A program made the position numbers and the translations under genes. A stretch of DNA of 64,000 nt from Saussurea involucrata (lineage: Eukaryota > Streptophyta > Magnoliopsida > Asterales > Asteraceae). Location of the stretch: NCBI GenBank assembly GCA_033807775.1, contig CM066321.1, forward strand, positions 248,794,422-248,858,421. The letters are read 5' to 3'. Positions 44,560 through 56,550 of this stretch are shown piece by piece (within the stretch, counting starts at the first letter, position 1; every line of letters begins with the position of its first letter). The notes beneath the pieces are model-generated. The model saw only the letters and a program-made list of their open reading frames with translations, did not search any database and was not told the origin of the DNA.

Positions 44560-47500
44560 CTATTCAGGTTCATTCTTGACGAGAAGTTCATCAAGAGAGT
44601 TTGTGGTTGGAATCATCCAATCAGGGACTTTTTCTTCAAGTGCCCTTTTTCGTTGTACTTCTTTGTAGATCAGGGGCTTCATGAAGTGTCCGAGAAGGTC
44701 ATTTCTAAAACTGCAGCAGTTGATAAGTTCTCTGAGTTGTTCAATGGGAGCGATGCATAGCTCAGAGATGCGTTGAAAGCATTTTCGTCCAGTGCAGTCA
44801 TTGAAGAAAACACTATGAGGTTCACTTAAGACTTTTCCAAGGATAAAGCGTTCACCAGGGGGCAGGGAGACGTAGAGTACTGAGAGATCAGGGTCAGGAC
44901 CATGGACTTCTTCTCGTGAAAAGCCGATTCCGGTTTCATTTCTTATAGGAGGACCTGAAGCTGTAGGTTCTTTCTTTTTCTTTGCAGCAGGCCTTCTATG
45001 TTGAACTGGAGGAGAAGGAGGAGGAATATCCACAGCTGATGTAACCAAGCCGATCTGCTTGTTCAAAGATTTCTCGACAAAGGATTTGTAGTTTGAACGT
45101 GATCGCTGAATGGCTATCCGCATCTCCAACCATTCAGATAAACTGAACTTGTCAATCCATGAGGTATAGATGGTTTCCTTGTGACTATTCTCTCCGACAA
45201 TCTGAATGTCAATGATAGGTATATCTTTTGTTGTATGACCCCTGATGTTGACTTTGTTTATTCTCGACACATGAAGTCGAAAGTGAAGTCTTTCTTTGCA
45301 CCAAATCAAGGTAGATTCAGAGACCTTGGCTTTTTCTTCGCTGACCTTTTTGGCGTTCTTCCACAATTGTTGCTGAACAGAGATAGGAACCTTTTTCAAA
45401 GCAGGGTCCTTGACTGAACGTTGGACGAGTTCTAAGGCATATGCTTTGTCTTTTTCTTCAGCCTTCTTTCGTTCAGCCAAGAGTTTTTCAGCTTTGAAAG
45501 CCTCAACGATTTCCCTGTTTGATAGGATGTTGAGATGATGAGGAGCAATGCGCTGAGCCTCAAGCTTTTGAATCATGGTTGCTCTCTTCTTCAGTTCTTC
45601 TTCACTTGCCTTTTTAGGAACCAAGGAAGGTCTTTTCTTGTGCGAGAGCAGTTTTGCTTCCTGTTCAGGTTCATTAGTCTCAGCGAAGTCTAAGACTGGG
45701 ATTATTTGAAATTCATCAGCACTTGGGGCTGGGATTATTGGTGATGTACTGATGTAGGAGGAGTTCAACTTGACCCTCAAGCAGGGGAGAGGACTAGCTG
45801 AAACAAAACGATCACAGAAGTAAGATCATTTGGGAGACGAGATAGAGAAAGAGTGGGTTAAGTGTTTAGAGGTTTGATGGAGAGTAGAACTGAGGTTGAG
45901 AAGGGATAGAGGAGGGATGCAGAGTAAGGGAAAAGAGTATATGTTACCTGACAAAATGGCTTTCTAAGAATGATAGTCAGATTTGTCTTCAGCGGCGATG
46001 CCTTTGTTTTTGCCTTTATCGGCCGCAGTCGCTGGAGGCTTTGTTCTGGTCCCCTCCCTTTATTCTTTGAGAACTACCCCTTTTTGAGATGGGTTTTCTT
46101 GGGCTTGGGCTGGAAGACGAAGCCATCGAAGTCATCATCATCATCGTCATCATCATTTTTGGGTAATGATGAAGGTTCGTCCTCCTGAAGATCCAGGTCT
46201 TCATCGTCTTCTTCTTCTTCTTCCTCGGATTCAACATCTTCATCCGAGTCAACAAGCACTGGAGAGTTTGCTTGTTCTTCGACATTCTCCCCCTCAGAAT
46301 TTGTAGGGTCAGAGAATTCGGTTCCCTTAGGGTTTTCAACTCCCTGAGGTTTATCAGCATTTTCCTCCCCCTCAAAGTCATGGGGAAGGTCTTTTTGAGT
46401 CTTCTCCCCCTCTTCCACATGAAGGATGGGGGAGGTATCAGCAGTAACAGTAGCAACAATAGCAGCAGTATCAGGTTCCTGTCTTCGTGGCCAGGGAAGT
46501 CTGAGCATTTTTCTACCGCTTCCAATCTGTCTTCTAGGCCGGATAGAGCAGGGGTGAACTTTTCCAGTGTTTCCCGATCTACCTGAGTAAAGTGGGAAGG
46601 AGGAACTGTGGGAGCGTCCAGGCGCTCGAGGATCTGTTGTAGCAGTTTGTTGGATGAGCCAACCTTCAGGGTGAGGTTGTTCGTTTCTCCCTAGAGATTT
46701 CCAACCACTGTCTTCAGCGTTGTGACTTCGCTGGACAGGGTGTTGAAGTTGTTGGAGAGATCGGTGTTGGTGTTGTTGAGAGCGCTGAGTGTGAAGGAGT
46801 TAGTAGATAGAGCCTCATTAATAGAAGACAAGTTGCCTTCTACGTTTGACATTGCAGCATTGGAGGCTTTATCAGTCTCAACCTCAACCAATTTCTTTAA
46901 GGTCTCCCCAGCGTTTGTAATCGTTGTGGAGTTCTAGGAGATGGTGGGGGTGAGAGTTTCCACCTTATTAGAAATATCCTTGAGGGAGTTGCTAATGGTG
47001 CCCAAATTAGGACATGTTACAGAGAAAAACTTATGAACAAAGGAAAGCTCAGAAGTTGGGGGTTCAGAGAGAGGAGTATTGTGTATACCTGGGGGCGGGT
47101 TAGAGAAGGTGTGGAAATCACGGTGACCAGTAAAATTCTCCATATCGTCTTCCATGTTTGGTTGACGCAGAGAGCCCTCAGGTCGTTGATTTTGATCCAT
47201 CATATGCTGAAGATCAGCAGCCGATGTGTCACTTAGGTGGAAGACACCTGAGGTTGAGAATGGGGGTATTAAGAAGTTTTGAGTGACCAAAGAAGATGAG
47301 GGAGGAACAAAGGTTGAGAAAAGGGTGTGGGTAGCAGATTTAGCGTTGGATCCGCTAAGGAAAATCTCTTCAGTACTTAGAGGTACTGAGAGTGGGGGGT
47401 CCTGATCCATGACTTCAGTGTCTTGAGGCACTGAAGTGGGAATGGAAGGGGTGGCTTCAATAGATGTGGCGGAGTGCACCACGAAACTATCCAGCATCTT

Positions 47501-48603
47501 CTGTAGAGAGACAGACGCAGAGTCTTCAGCCTGGGAAGGCTTGGTTTGCTCTTTAGAGGTCTTCTTGGTATTATGAATGCCAAGTGGGGATTCAAAATGT
47601 TTTCTCTTTCGAGAAGGAGTGGTGGTTGCAGCTTGAATACCAGCGGTTGGGACGACCGCTGCCGAGGAGGTAGACGCAGAAGTAGAAGAAGTAGAGGGGC
47701 GGAGAAGAGGTAAGAGAGTAGAGAGACGTACCTCATTTGCGATCGGTTTGTAATCGAGAACCTTAGGTCTAACCTGAGAAAGTCTCAGGTCTCCTCCTGT
47801 TGGATATCTTTCTTTCAGCCCATGCATGAATAGGGCGGTGATAAATCGCGGGTATGGAACATTCGATGTCCTATTAGGGGCTTCGATGCGTTCCATCAGG
47901 TCTTCAAAGATTGGACGAGCCCAGTCCACGTGCATGCCTTTCATCAATGCACAACCCATTGCAGATTGCGTCTTCGAAGCCTGATCAGTGGACCCAGTTT
48001 TAGCTGTCATACAGCTGATGAGGTGAGCAAAGATGAAGTTCATCTCGCTGGGCATTTTGCTTTTCAGCACGGTGGTGATCTTCTTCTCAGGGAGGTCATC
48101 TCTCCCTGTGTTCCATTTGTAGTTCATCGCGTCCAAGAATGCGATAATTTCAGCTTTTCCTTCGTTGGAGTTTGGGTCAGGGAAAGGAACGAACTTGTTG
48201 TCCTTTGAGCTTGAAGGAAGGTTCAGGGCTTGGCGGATAACGGCAGGGGTGATTTTTGCTTCGCCAAAATCAGTTTCAAAGGCGATGGCATCAATCTTCT
48301 TCTTGGGATATTTGGGAGAGGGGATTTGGGTACGATGAGCCATGTACCAGAACTGCGCTAAAAGGTTTTTATGAGCAGGGGGCTTTATAGTCAGTGTTGT
48401 CGCCAGAGGACAGGTTTTGATGAAGTTCACTGCATCATTTAAATGAGTGACTATCTTCTTTGGAGGAAATTCCAGCAGAGCATAGGGGTTGTTACCATGG
48501 AATGTAATCTGGTCCATTGAGAGTTTCATCATTGGAGCCTTAGTAAGTTCAGCCTTGTCAGAAGTAGTAGGGGTGCAGTGTTTGTACTATCAATGGTTGC
48601 CAT
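44560..48603 (-). pseudogene. Element C accessory gene (post-pol ORF), decayed
   Basis: Read on the minus strand: an ATG at 48603 (MATIDSTN) is followed within about 60 bp by a frameshift into the long frame 48532-46934. That frame has a globular domain (FWYMAHRTQIPSPKYPKK, VIRQALNLP) matching the same region of the B ORF, then a Ser/Thr/Pro linker with RKRKHF. A TAG at 46934 precedes a coiled coil (to 46691), and a further frameshift leads to an acidic region (46508-46074). A putative 150-bp intron (45947-45798, GTAACATA...TTTCAG) precedes the last segment 45797-44560 (AKKVSEEKAK, then a C-terminal module with HSVFFNDCTGRKCFQRISEL). It is the homologue of the 3' ORFs of A, B, D and G but is very divergent. 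Confidence 0.62.
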
Positions 48604-49083
48604 TTCTGTTCAGAACACACAAAGATGAAGAAGATAAAGAAAATTTCTTAAGATGGAAAAAGAAATACAAAACTAGTGAAATTTCTTGTTTTCCAGTTTC
48701 CTCTTAAGGAAAGGATTCTGGAAAAACATATGAAATGTTTTAAGTTTAAGATTTTGATTATAAACACGAAGAACAACCTGTAACAGATTGTCGGATTAAA
48801 ACCATGAAGAAGATGATTTTATTTTGGGAAAGTTCTTTTGTTTGATCTGTTAATAACAATAATAAGATCAAAAACAAGTTTGTTAAAAAGAGATATTAAC
48901 CTGTTTTGTGAATGGAGATGATGATAAACATGTTCTTGAGAGAATAAGCCAAATGCAACACCCATTTCTTGCTTTAGAGAGTAAGTTCGCGTAAAAGGTA
49001 AAAATATAAACTCGATGGGTTTATATAGTGAGAGTAGAGAGAGAAAAACTAAGAGCGGGAAAAGTTTTTCATGATGGCACGTG
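48604..49083 (-). promoter_or_regulatory. Putative promoter and 5' UTR intron of the element C accessory gene
   Basis: On the minus strand: G-box CACGTG at 49083-49078, TATATAA at 49027-49021, then a leader. A donor CACAAAACAG|GTTAAT at 48901/48900 and an acceptor TTCTGAACAG|AAATGG at 48606/48605 bound a 295-bp candidate intron just before the ATG at 48603. Splice sites are predictions from sequence only. Confidence 0.45.
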
Positions 49084-49448
49084 ACACGTCCCTTAAATCT
49101 TATTGGACTTGAAAATGAAACGGGCGAGTGTGTCAGACGAAAAGGCATGCCATGGATTATCCAAAAGATGACGTCACAAACGCTCTTTCATAATTTAAGG
49201 TGTCTCTGAGGATTTTTAGAAAAGCTCAATGACATTTTGAAATTAGAGAAGCACTGAATAGAAATATCAGTGAGAGATATTTAGGGATGTAATTTATTTT
49301 GAAATCTTGCATACTGAAGCGAACACCAGCGATTAAGAGAGAGAACATACCTTGATATCAGCAAATCAATTTTGTTCAGAGATTAAATGACTAATGAAGA
49401 TGTAAAGGTTCATATTATCACTGATCAAATGCTTAACCGCTGAAGATT
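49084..49448 (-). mobile_element. Element C spacer after pol
   Basis: Non-coding region between the RNase H stop (49449) and the accessory-gene promoter. It contains scattered CAGCG words (for example GCGAACACCAGCG near 49320). No polypurine tract as clear as in A, B or D is visible. Confidence 0.5.
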
Positions 49449-52400
49449 TTACTCTTCTAGGTTCAGCATTCCAAGCTCGCTGATGAGAAAGTTAAATCTT
49501 GTCTCATCAAGAGATTTGGTGAAAAGATCAGCTAACTGAAAGTCAGTGGGAATAAAATGAAGTTCTATATCACCATTCATCACATGATCTCTGATAAAAT
49601 GATACCTGATCTCGATGTGTTTGGTGTTTGAGTGTAGCACTGGATTGTTTGCTATGGCGATGGCACTACTGCTGTCGCAGTAGATTGGAATTTTGGAGAG
49701 CTGAAGGTCATAGTCCAATAGTTGATTTCTCATCCATAATACTTGAGAACAACAGCTTCCAGCGGCTACATACTCAGCTTCAGCGGTTGAGGTGTACACT
49801 GAGTTTTGCTTTTTACTTGTCCAACTCACCAGTTTTCCACCCAGGAGCTGACAGCCTCCTGTGGTGATTTTCCTATCCAATTTGCATCTTGCAAAATCAC
49901 TGTCTGAATAGGCGATTAGATCAAACCCTGAGTCTTTGGGATACCAAAGACCTAGGTTAGATGTACCCTTAAGGTATCGAAAAATACGCTTTACAGCGAT
50001 CAAATGAGATTACTTAGGTTCAGATTGATATCATGCATATAAACAAGTTGCTAGCTGTAAGATACAGAAGAGAGCCGATCATCCCACGGTACGCTGTGAG
50101 ATTAACAGGTTTCTGAAGGATCTTTGTTAAGTGTTAGCGGCAGTGCCATTGGGGTTTTCATAGCTGGGCTTTGAGTTAAGTCAAACATTTTCAACATATC
50201 TTTAACATACTTACCTTGGTGAATGAAAGTGCCTTTTTCATTCTGCTTGATTTGAAGACCAAGGAAATATGTCAGTTCACCCATCATACTCATTTTATAT
50301 CCAGCTTTCATTCTTTCAGCGAAACAAGTACATAAATCAGGGTTAGTAGAACCAAATATAATATCATCGACATATATTTGAACAAGAATGATATGACCTT
50401 TTACTTTCCTGAAAAATAGAGTTTTATCGATTTTACCTCGCTCAAAAATTTCTATATGGAGATAAGTAGAGAGAGTGTCATACCATGCACGAGGAGCTTG
50501 CTTTAAGCCATAGAGTGCCTTATCCAACTTATATACATAACCTGGGATGCTTAGGATCAATGAATCCTGGAGGTTGTTCAACATATACTTCTTCATTCAG
50601 CCTTCCGTTGAGGAATCCTGATTTAACATCCATCTGATATACCTTGAAGTCTTTGTGAACAACGTAAGCTAGGAATAGACGAATAGCTTCGAGTCTTGCC
50701 ACTAGGGCAAAAGTTTCGTCGTAGTCTATGCCTTCCTCTTGTTTGTATCCCTGAGCAACAAGATGAGCCGTGTTGCGGGTTACAGATCCATGTTCATCCA
50801 ACTTGTTTCGATAGACCCATTTAGTGCCTATCACTGACTTGTCAGATGGTCTTGGAACAAGATTCCAAACTTTGTTTCTTTCAAATTCTGTCAGCTCTTC
50901 TTGCATAGCCCTGACCCAGTTTGTATCTCTAAGGGCATCATCTGTTTTTTTTGTTCAATTAGAGAAATAAAGTTAACAAATAAGCAAATGTTACCTGAAC
51001 CTCGTCGAGTCTGAACACCAGCGTTTGGATCACCAAGAATTTGATCAATGGGGTAATTTGTAGTCCCTCTCTGAGACGGAGCATGATTCGCTGGCTCGAT
51101 TTGAACTTTTAGAGGAGCCGAAGAAGAGGCTTCAGCAACTTCAGGTATTTCAGGTAGAAGAGGAAGAGGTTCAGAAGTCATTTCATTCACTGATTGCTGA
51201 TAAGTAGATGGTATGTCTGAGGTAGATAGTTCAGAAGCAGGCTTAGTGGTGAGAGGAACAACTGAAACCCATGAAGATTCAGCTTCACTTGTCTGCATGC
51301 TTGGGATGATTGTAGGATCATCATCAGCGGTAGGAGTATTATCTTGAGGGATAGAAACAGCTTCTGAATCACCAAGATGAGAAAACATCTATTGATTCAA
51401 TTCTTCAGTATCAGCAGAGGGTCTTGAGTTCGCTGAACGGGATTCATCAAAAGTGACGTGGATTATTTCTTCTACAGTTTGTCTTCTACGATTGAAGACT
51501 CTGAAGGCTTTGGAGACTGAAGAATATCCAAGAAATATTCCATCATCAGCCTTGGGATCAAACTTTCTTAGGGCATCCCTGTTGTTCAGTATGAAACACT
51601 GACATCCAAAGATGTGAAGAAAGCTAATTGAAGGCTTTCTCCCATGGAAACGTTCGTAGGCTGTTTTCTTGAATCTTTTGACAATCAGCGACTTGTTTTG
51701 AGTAAAACAAGCAGTGTTGACAGCTTTTGCCCAGAACTGAGTAGGTAGATGAGAATCACTGAGCATTGAACGTGCAGCTTCGATGATCGTTCGATTTCTT
51801 CTTTCAGCGACTCCATTTTGCTGCGGTGTTCTCACAAAAGAAAAGTTATGAGAAATACCCTTGCTTTCAAAGAAGTTTTCAAGATAACTGTTTTTGAATT
51901 CAGTCCCATGATCACTCCTTATCGAGCGAACGGTCATATTATTCAGGACTTCCATTTTCCTGACGAAAGTGATGAGTTCTTCAGGGGTGTCACTCTTAGA
52001 ACAAAGAAACATAACCCAGGTGTAGTGAGAGAATTCATCAACTATGACCAGTGTAAATTTCTTTCCAGCGATGGATTGTTTGTTAACAGGGGAAAACAAA
52101 TCCATGTGAAGTAGTTGTAGAGGAGATGACACTGAGAAAACTTTCTTAGACTTGAAGCTAGCTTTAGTTTGTTTCCCTTTCTCACACGCTGAACATAGAG
52201 ATTCTTTAGCGTATGAGTGTTGAGGTAGACCAGTGACCAACTCTTTTGAAGAAAGAGTATTCAGTGTCTTGAAGTTGAGATGAGAGAGCCTCTTATGACA
52301 TAGCCAGTTGACATCAGATGAGGCTTTTGAGAAGAAACATGAATTCTTAGTGGTTGTCGAGTCCATGTTTATAACATAAACATTTTCCAAACGATATTCG

Positions 52401-52722
52401 CTTAGAGCAATCTTCTCCTTTTTGTCAGTGACAAAGAAGGATTCCTTAGTGAAACACACATGGTAATCCTTGTCACATAGCTGAGTGATGCTCACAAGAT
52501 TGTGCTTCAGTCCTTCAACATATGCGGGTCTTCAGAAGGTAGTTGTACCATTAGAGAGTACACCAAACCCTCGGGTATAGCCTTTTCCATTTCCACCAAA
52601 GGTCACTGAGGGACCTTTCTCTTCCTTATATTCAGCGAGCAGGTTCTTTTTACCAGTCATATGTCTAGAGCATCCGCTATCGAGATACCAGATACCCTTC
52701 AGGACCTGCAAACAAAGGAAGA
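49449..52722 (-). pseudogene. pol: Element C pol, multiply broken
   Basis: Minus strand: the protease motif LDSGCSRHMTG follows TTTGCAG|G directly. TGA at 52534-52532 interrupts before AYVEGLKHNLVSITQL. Integrase (HKRLSHLNF, CSACEKGK, RSDHGTEF, QNGVAERRNR) is in 52495-51392. A TAG at 51389-51391 follows. The linker runs 51388-50891 and RT begins after a frameshift near 50900 (TKWVYRNK, VYQMDVKSGFLNG). A second frameshift near 50560 precedes YVDDIIFGS. RNase H (STAEAEYVA, KHIEIRYHFIRD, ADLFTKSLD) ends at 49449. All copia domains are present but none of the chain is continuous. Confidence 0.9.
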
Positions 52723-52725
52723 TTA
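52706..52725 (-). promoter_or_regulatory. Element C gag stop with splice-acceptor-like TTTGTTTGCAG
   Basis: The gag stop TAA is followed by a pyrimidine-rich run and TTTGCAG|G at the first protease codons, as in element A. Confidence 0.4.
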
Positions 52726-54425
52726 GTTTGATTTAGGCACCCGTTTTACTATGGGTCCATATTTGTCAGTGGTGGTAGAGGAAGTGGAAGGTTCAGGAAT
52801 TTTTGCAGCATTTGAAGATTTAGCTTCAAGACAAGTCTTCACTTTGGTTAATTTCATAACCTCGGTGGTTGGTTTCACCTTAACCTGATTTGCACCAGGA
52901 TTGGTCTTCTTTGCCTTGGGGGCAGTGATCTTCACCTTAGCTAACTTTTCAGCTTTAGTGGCTGTAGGGCGCTTACTGGAAATATGATCGGTAAGTCCAC
53001 AGTGATAACATTTCCTATAGTTAAAAGTAGTTTTAGGACGATTTGCATGCTTAGCCGAAAATTTTAAATGAGCAGGGCCAACACCAAGTATACCTACGAC
53101 ATTGGAAATTGGAGGAACTATCAGTTCTTCGGATTTCTTACCAATTACATTCACTCTGATTCTAGGAGTAGATCGCTGAATAAATCTAGGGATCTTGGTC
53201 TTAGAAGTAGAGGGATGATTCACTGAAGGTTTAGAAACTTCCAGCTTAGGTACAAAGGTACCCTTATGAGATTTTGTATTAAAAGCTTTTTCTTTACCTT
53301 TGCCTTTAGAAATTAAGGTAGGTTTAACCTTAGGAATGGAAGTTTTGGAAGAAGAACACTGAGACGAAGAGGTGTCAGGGATAGAGGACACGAACATTCC
53401 AAACTTAAGCATGGAACGATCAGTGGTTGGTTCTTCAGCATCAGCCTTATAACCAAGACCACTTTTGTCACTCAGGGGAATCTGAGCACGAATTATCTCA
53501 GTGATCGTTGTTGAGGATTTACACCATCCTTCAACAGTATCCTTTTCAGCCTTTAATGCAGCGATAGCATCTTCTCGGTCAATTCGAATGATTTGATTTA
53601 TGCAGACCTGATCTTTCAAATTTTCTTCTATTTTAGAAAGTTTTTCTAATTGCAAGTGATAGTTTATAAGCTGTTCAGCGAGATCAATATTTAATTTTTC
53701 AGCTTTGGTCTTGCCATTCATGGCATCATATAAATCAATAGTCAAAAGATCGACGGTCTAACGTCTTTCGATGTCACTGAGGACTGAAGTATGAGTATCA
53801 GTGAGAGAGTTTGATACCTGAGAGGTGGAGGTAGAAGTAGAGGGAATTTTAGCTTGTTCTTCCTCTTCTTCTATTTTATCCATGAGGCAGAGATTGGCCT
53901 CATCATCATCTTCAGAGTCAGATGATTCTTCATTAGAAAGAGCCCAGTCATGATCTTCAGCGATCATGCCTTTGCCTTTCTTCTTAAAGCTTTTCAGCTT
54001 TGCATATTTTTCTTTCAGCTTCTTGTACTTGTCATCTCTAGTCTTGGGGTTAGAGGATTTCTTGTAGGAAGAAGATGAGACCTTCTTGTAGGAAGAAGAT
54101 GAGGGTCTGAAGACTTTCTTTGACCTGCATTCACTAGCAAAGTGTCCTACTTTTTCACAGTTAAAGCAAGTAGCAGTTGCCTTATATACAGGGGTTGAAG
54201 ATTTTGGCTTGTCAGTGAGTGAAAGAGGTTTATTTCTTCTGAAGTTACTCTTTCAGGCGAATCTCCTGAATGTATAAGTCAGGAGTGCCAGTGACTCATC
54301 AATTTCTGAAGGATCAGCTTCTGATGATTCATCAGAGTTAGATTCCAACTCAGTGATAGTGATAGTTGAACGCTGAGTGGGAACCAACTCTGAAGAGAGT
54401 AAAGCAACAGGTGTGCTTTTGGAAT
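52723..54425 (-). pseudogene. gag: Element C gag, C-terminal part (left of element D)
   Basis: The frame continues from the D insertion site: a Ser/Glu-rich stretch (ESNSDESSEADPSEIDES), TGA at 54255-54253, and zinc knuckle CFNCEKVGHFASEC near 54170. Next come Lys/Ser repeats (SSSSYKK twice), an acidic region and TAG at 53760-53758. A long helical region and a second, degenerate knuckle (CYHCGLTDHISSKR, last Cys replaced) follow. The end GPIVKRVPKSN parallels GPIPKWVPKTN of A. Confidence 0.85.
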
Positions 54426-55241
54426 TGTTAGCTCCAATATTCATAATATTAGAAGTATTGAAAAATAGGCCAAGAAAAGAAGACTTCGACAGAAGCTCTG
54501 CCGAGTGATCACAGAAGTTCTGAGAAGTGTCACAGAAGCTCTGCCAAAGTACACAAGAAGATAAATCAAGAAACGCCAAGACCAAAGAACGAACTGCAGA
54601 AGTACTTCTCACGGAGGACCGAGCCGCAGAACCTCTGTCACCCTTGACAGAGCCTCTGCGGTTTATACTAAAAACATAGAAAATTCACAAATATCTTACT
54701 GTTCCAGGATCCGTTCATCCACTTGTTTCTAGGCGTGCCCTGACATCAACTACACGTGTCAAACTCTGATAGGGCTATGTCAGGATTGGAACATGCGCAT
54801 TAAATGAACATCGTATCTGTTACTGTTCATCCCACATGCACATTAAATTAACATCGTACCTAGCAACTGTTCATGCGATACTGTCAACTGTAGATCAGTC
54901 CTTATTGTCCCCTTTAGAAGTAGTATAAATAGAAGGTTCATGTGAACTCTTCTATTAAAGCTTAATACCACGAAAATACACATATATCATTAAGCTTTGC
55001 ACTTCTCACACACATCATTAACTGCAGATTTCTTGTTAATCCTTTGAAGTTATTGGTGTTCTTATTATATATCAAATACAGTAATCTTTGAGAAACATAT
55101 GTTATTTACTCTTTGCTTTATTTGATATTGTGTGATCTTCTACCTTACTTTATCTTTCAGTTCTTAAATACGCTTCCGCACCATATCTAAATCTGAACTA
55201 ACTGAAAGTTAAGATCATTGTTAAGAAAAGAGGAACCAACA
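54426..55241 (+). mobile_element. Element D 5' LTR (816 bp)
   Basis: TGTTAGCTCC ... GAACCAACA. G-box CACGTG at 54753-54758 and TATAAATA at 54924-54931. Contains paired CAGAG/CTCTG words, for example around 54635-54660. Confidence 0.9.
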
Positions 55242-55243
55242 AT

Positions 55244-55255
55244 TGGTATCAGAGC
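55244..55255 (+). other. Element D primer binding site
   Basis: TGGTATCAGAGC two bases after the LTR, initiator-Met tRNA type. Confidence 0.9.
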
Positions 55256-55532
55256 AAAGCTTGATTTTTTAATCAAGCGATCCTCGTTTAACAAGATTAT
55301 TGATAGAAACGTGGTCGAATTTTAACCTGTTATTCATTCCTTAAAACAGATTCTATTTTTCAGCCATTTTCGATTTATTCGATATTTGGTAAATCTAAAG
55401 AAACTGTTTCTTTCGTTAAAACTCCATTAAAGTGCACTATTGTCGGTGATTGAATTGTTAGTAATCAGATTCATATTTGTGATTTTTCTTTGAATCATTA
55501 TTCATTTGTCTCTAGATTTCTCAAGGAACAAT

Positions 55533-56550
55533 ATGTCTAGAATAAAATTTTGTGGTGATGCTGATTCTCATTATTATTCGAAACTCAGTACAAATTTTCG
55601 CAAGATAATTCCTACTCTTGAGAAAGATCTAGATGAAATGAACAAGAGTATTCTTAGTGATTTAGATAAAATTGCAAAGCTTGAAGAATCAGGTAAACTT
55701 CTAAACTGTGAAAATCTTGAACTGAAAAGGAACTTATCTGAGTCTGAAGAAGAAAAGAAAAGACTTGAACTTAAGTGTTTAAATTTTTCTAATCCAATTT
55801 CTAACTTTGAAAATCTTGTAATCTGTGAAAAAGAGAACTTAGTAAACGAAAGAAAATCTTTTGAAACTAAGTTTGTTAAGCTTTCAAACAAAATACCTGA
55901 CTTAGAAAAGACTCTTGAAAAGGAGAGGAGAGAGCATGATTTTGAAAGAAAAGAGTCTGAAAAGGTGGAGGTTGAAGGATTTCAAACAAAGTGTTTGAAA
56001 GATGACTTTGAGAGAGAAAGAAAGGCTTTTAAAGCTGAAATGTCCAAATTGACAAAAAGACTATCTGTTTTGTCAAACAAGATTAAGTTGGAGAAGAAGA
56101 TTAAATCAGATCTTCTAAAGATGTTTGATTTAAATCTAAAAGAAAAAGATGTTTTAGCTAAAAGGGTTAAGGACTTTGACTTAGCTAACTCTTGTGCTGA
56201 TAATACAAATAATCTTGTTTTCAAAAGAGTGAAAATGGTTTGGAAAGTCAAAAACTCTACTCCTGTCAAAAATGCTCAAAAGCCTGTTGTTTCTACTAAG
56301 CATTCATCTCTTCATTCTCATAATTATAAAATGCTTTGATCTTCTGTTTCAATTAAAAAACCTTTTCTCTAAATCTTTCTGTGTTCTAAATGGGTCATTT
56401 CAAAAGAAAATACCTAAGACCCAAAATGAGAAAAGTCACAGAAAGGAACCTGGCAAACAAGCAAGGACTGGCAAACCAGAGAACCTGAAGACAGCTCCAA
56501 ATCCTAACATTCTAGGACCCATTTGGAAATGCGTACCAAAATGTCTTTAA
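55533..56550 (+). pseudogene. gag: Element D coiled-coil gag remnant, frameshifted
   Basis: ATG at 55533 (MSRIKFCGD). The first frame (to 56339) is heptad-rich coiled coil (LEKDLDEMNKSILSDLDK, KLSNKIPDLEKTLEKERRE). After a frameshift near 56330 the second frame (to 56550) is Lys-rich and ends GPIWKCVPKCL, the gag end signature shared with A and C. The capsid core and CCHC knuckle are missing. The stop is followed by TCTGTCTTGCAG|G, again acceptor-like, but protease does not follow. Confidence 0.72.

Noticed and set aside
46016..46525. Overlapping minus-strand ORF rich in leucine and methionine
   Set aside because: It is a frame shadow of the acidic region of the element C accessory gene, produced by GAT/GAA repeats.
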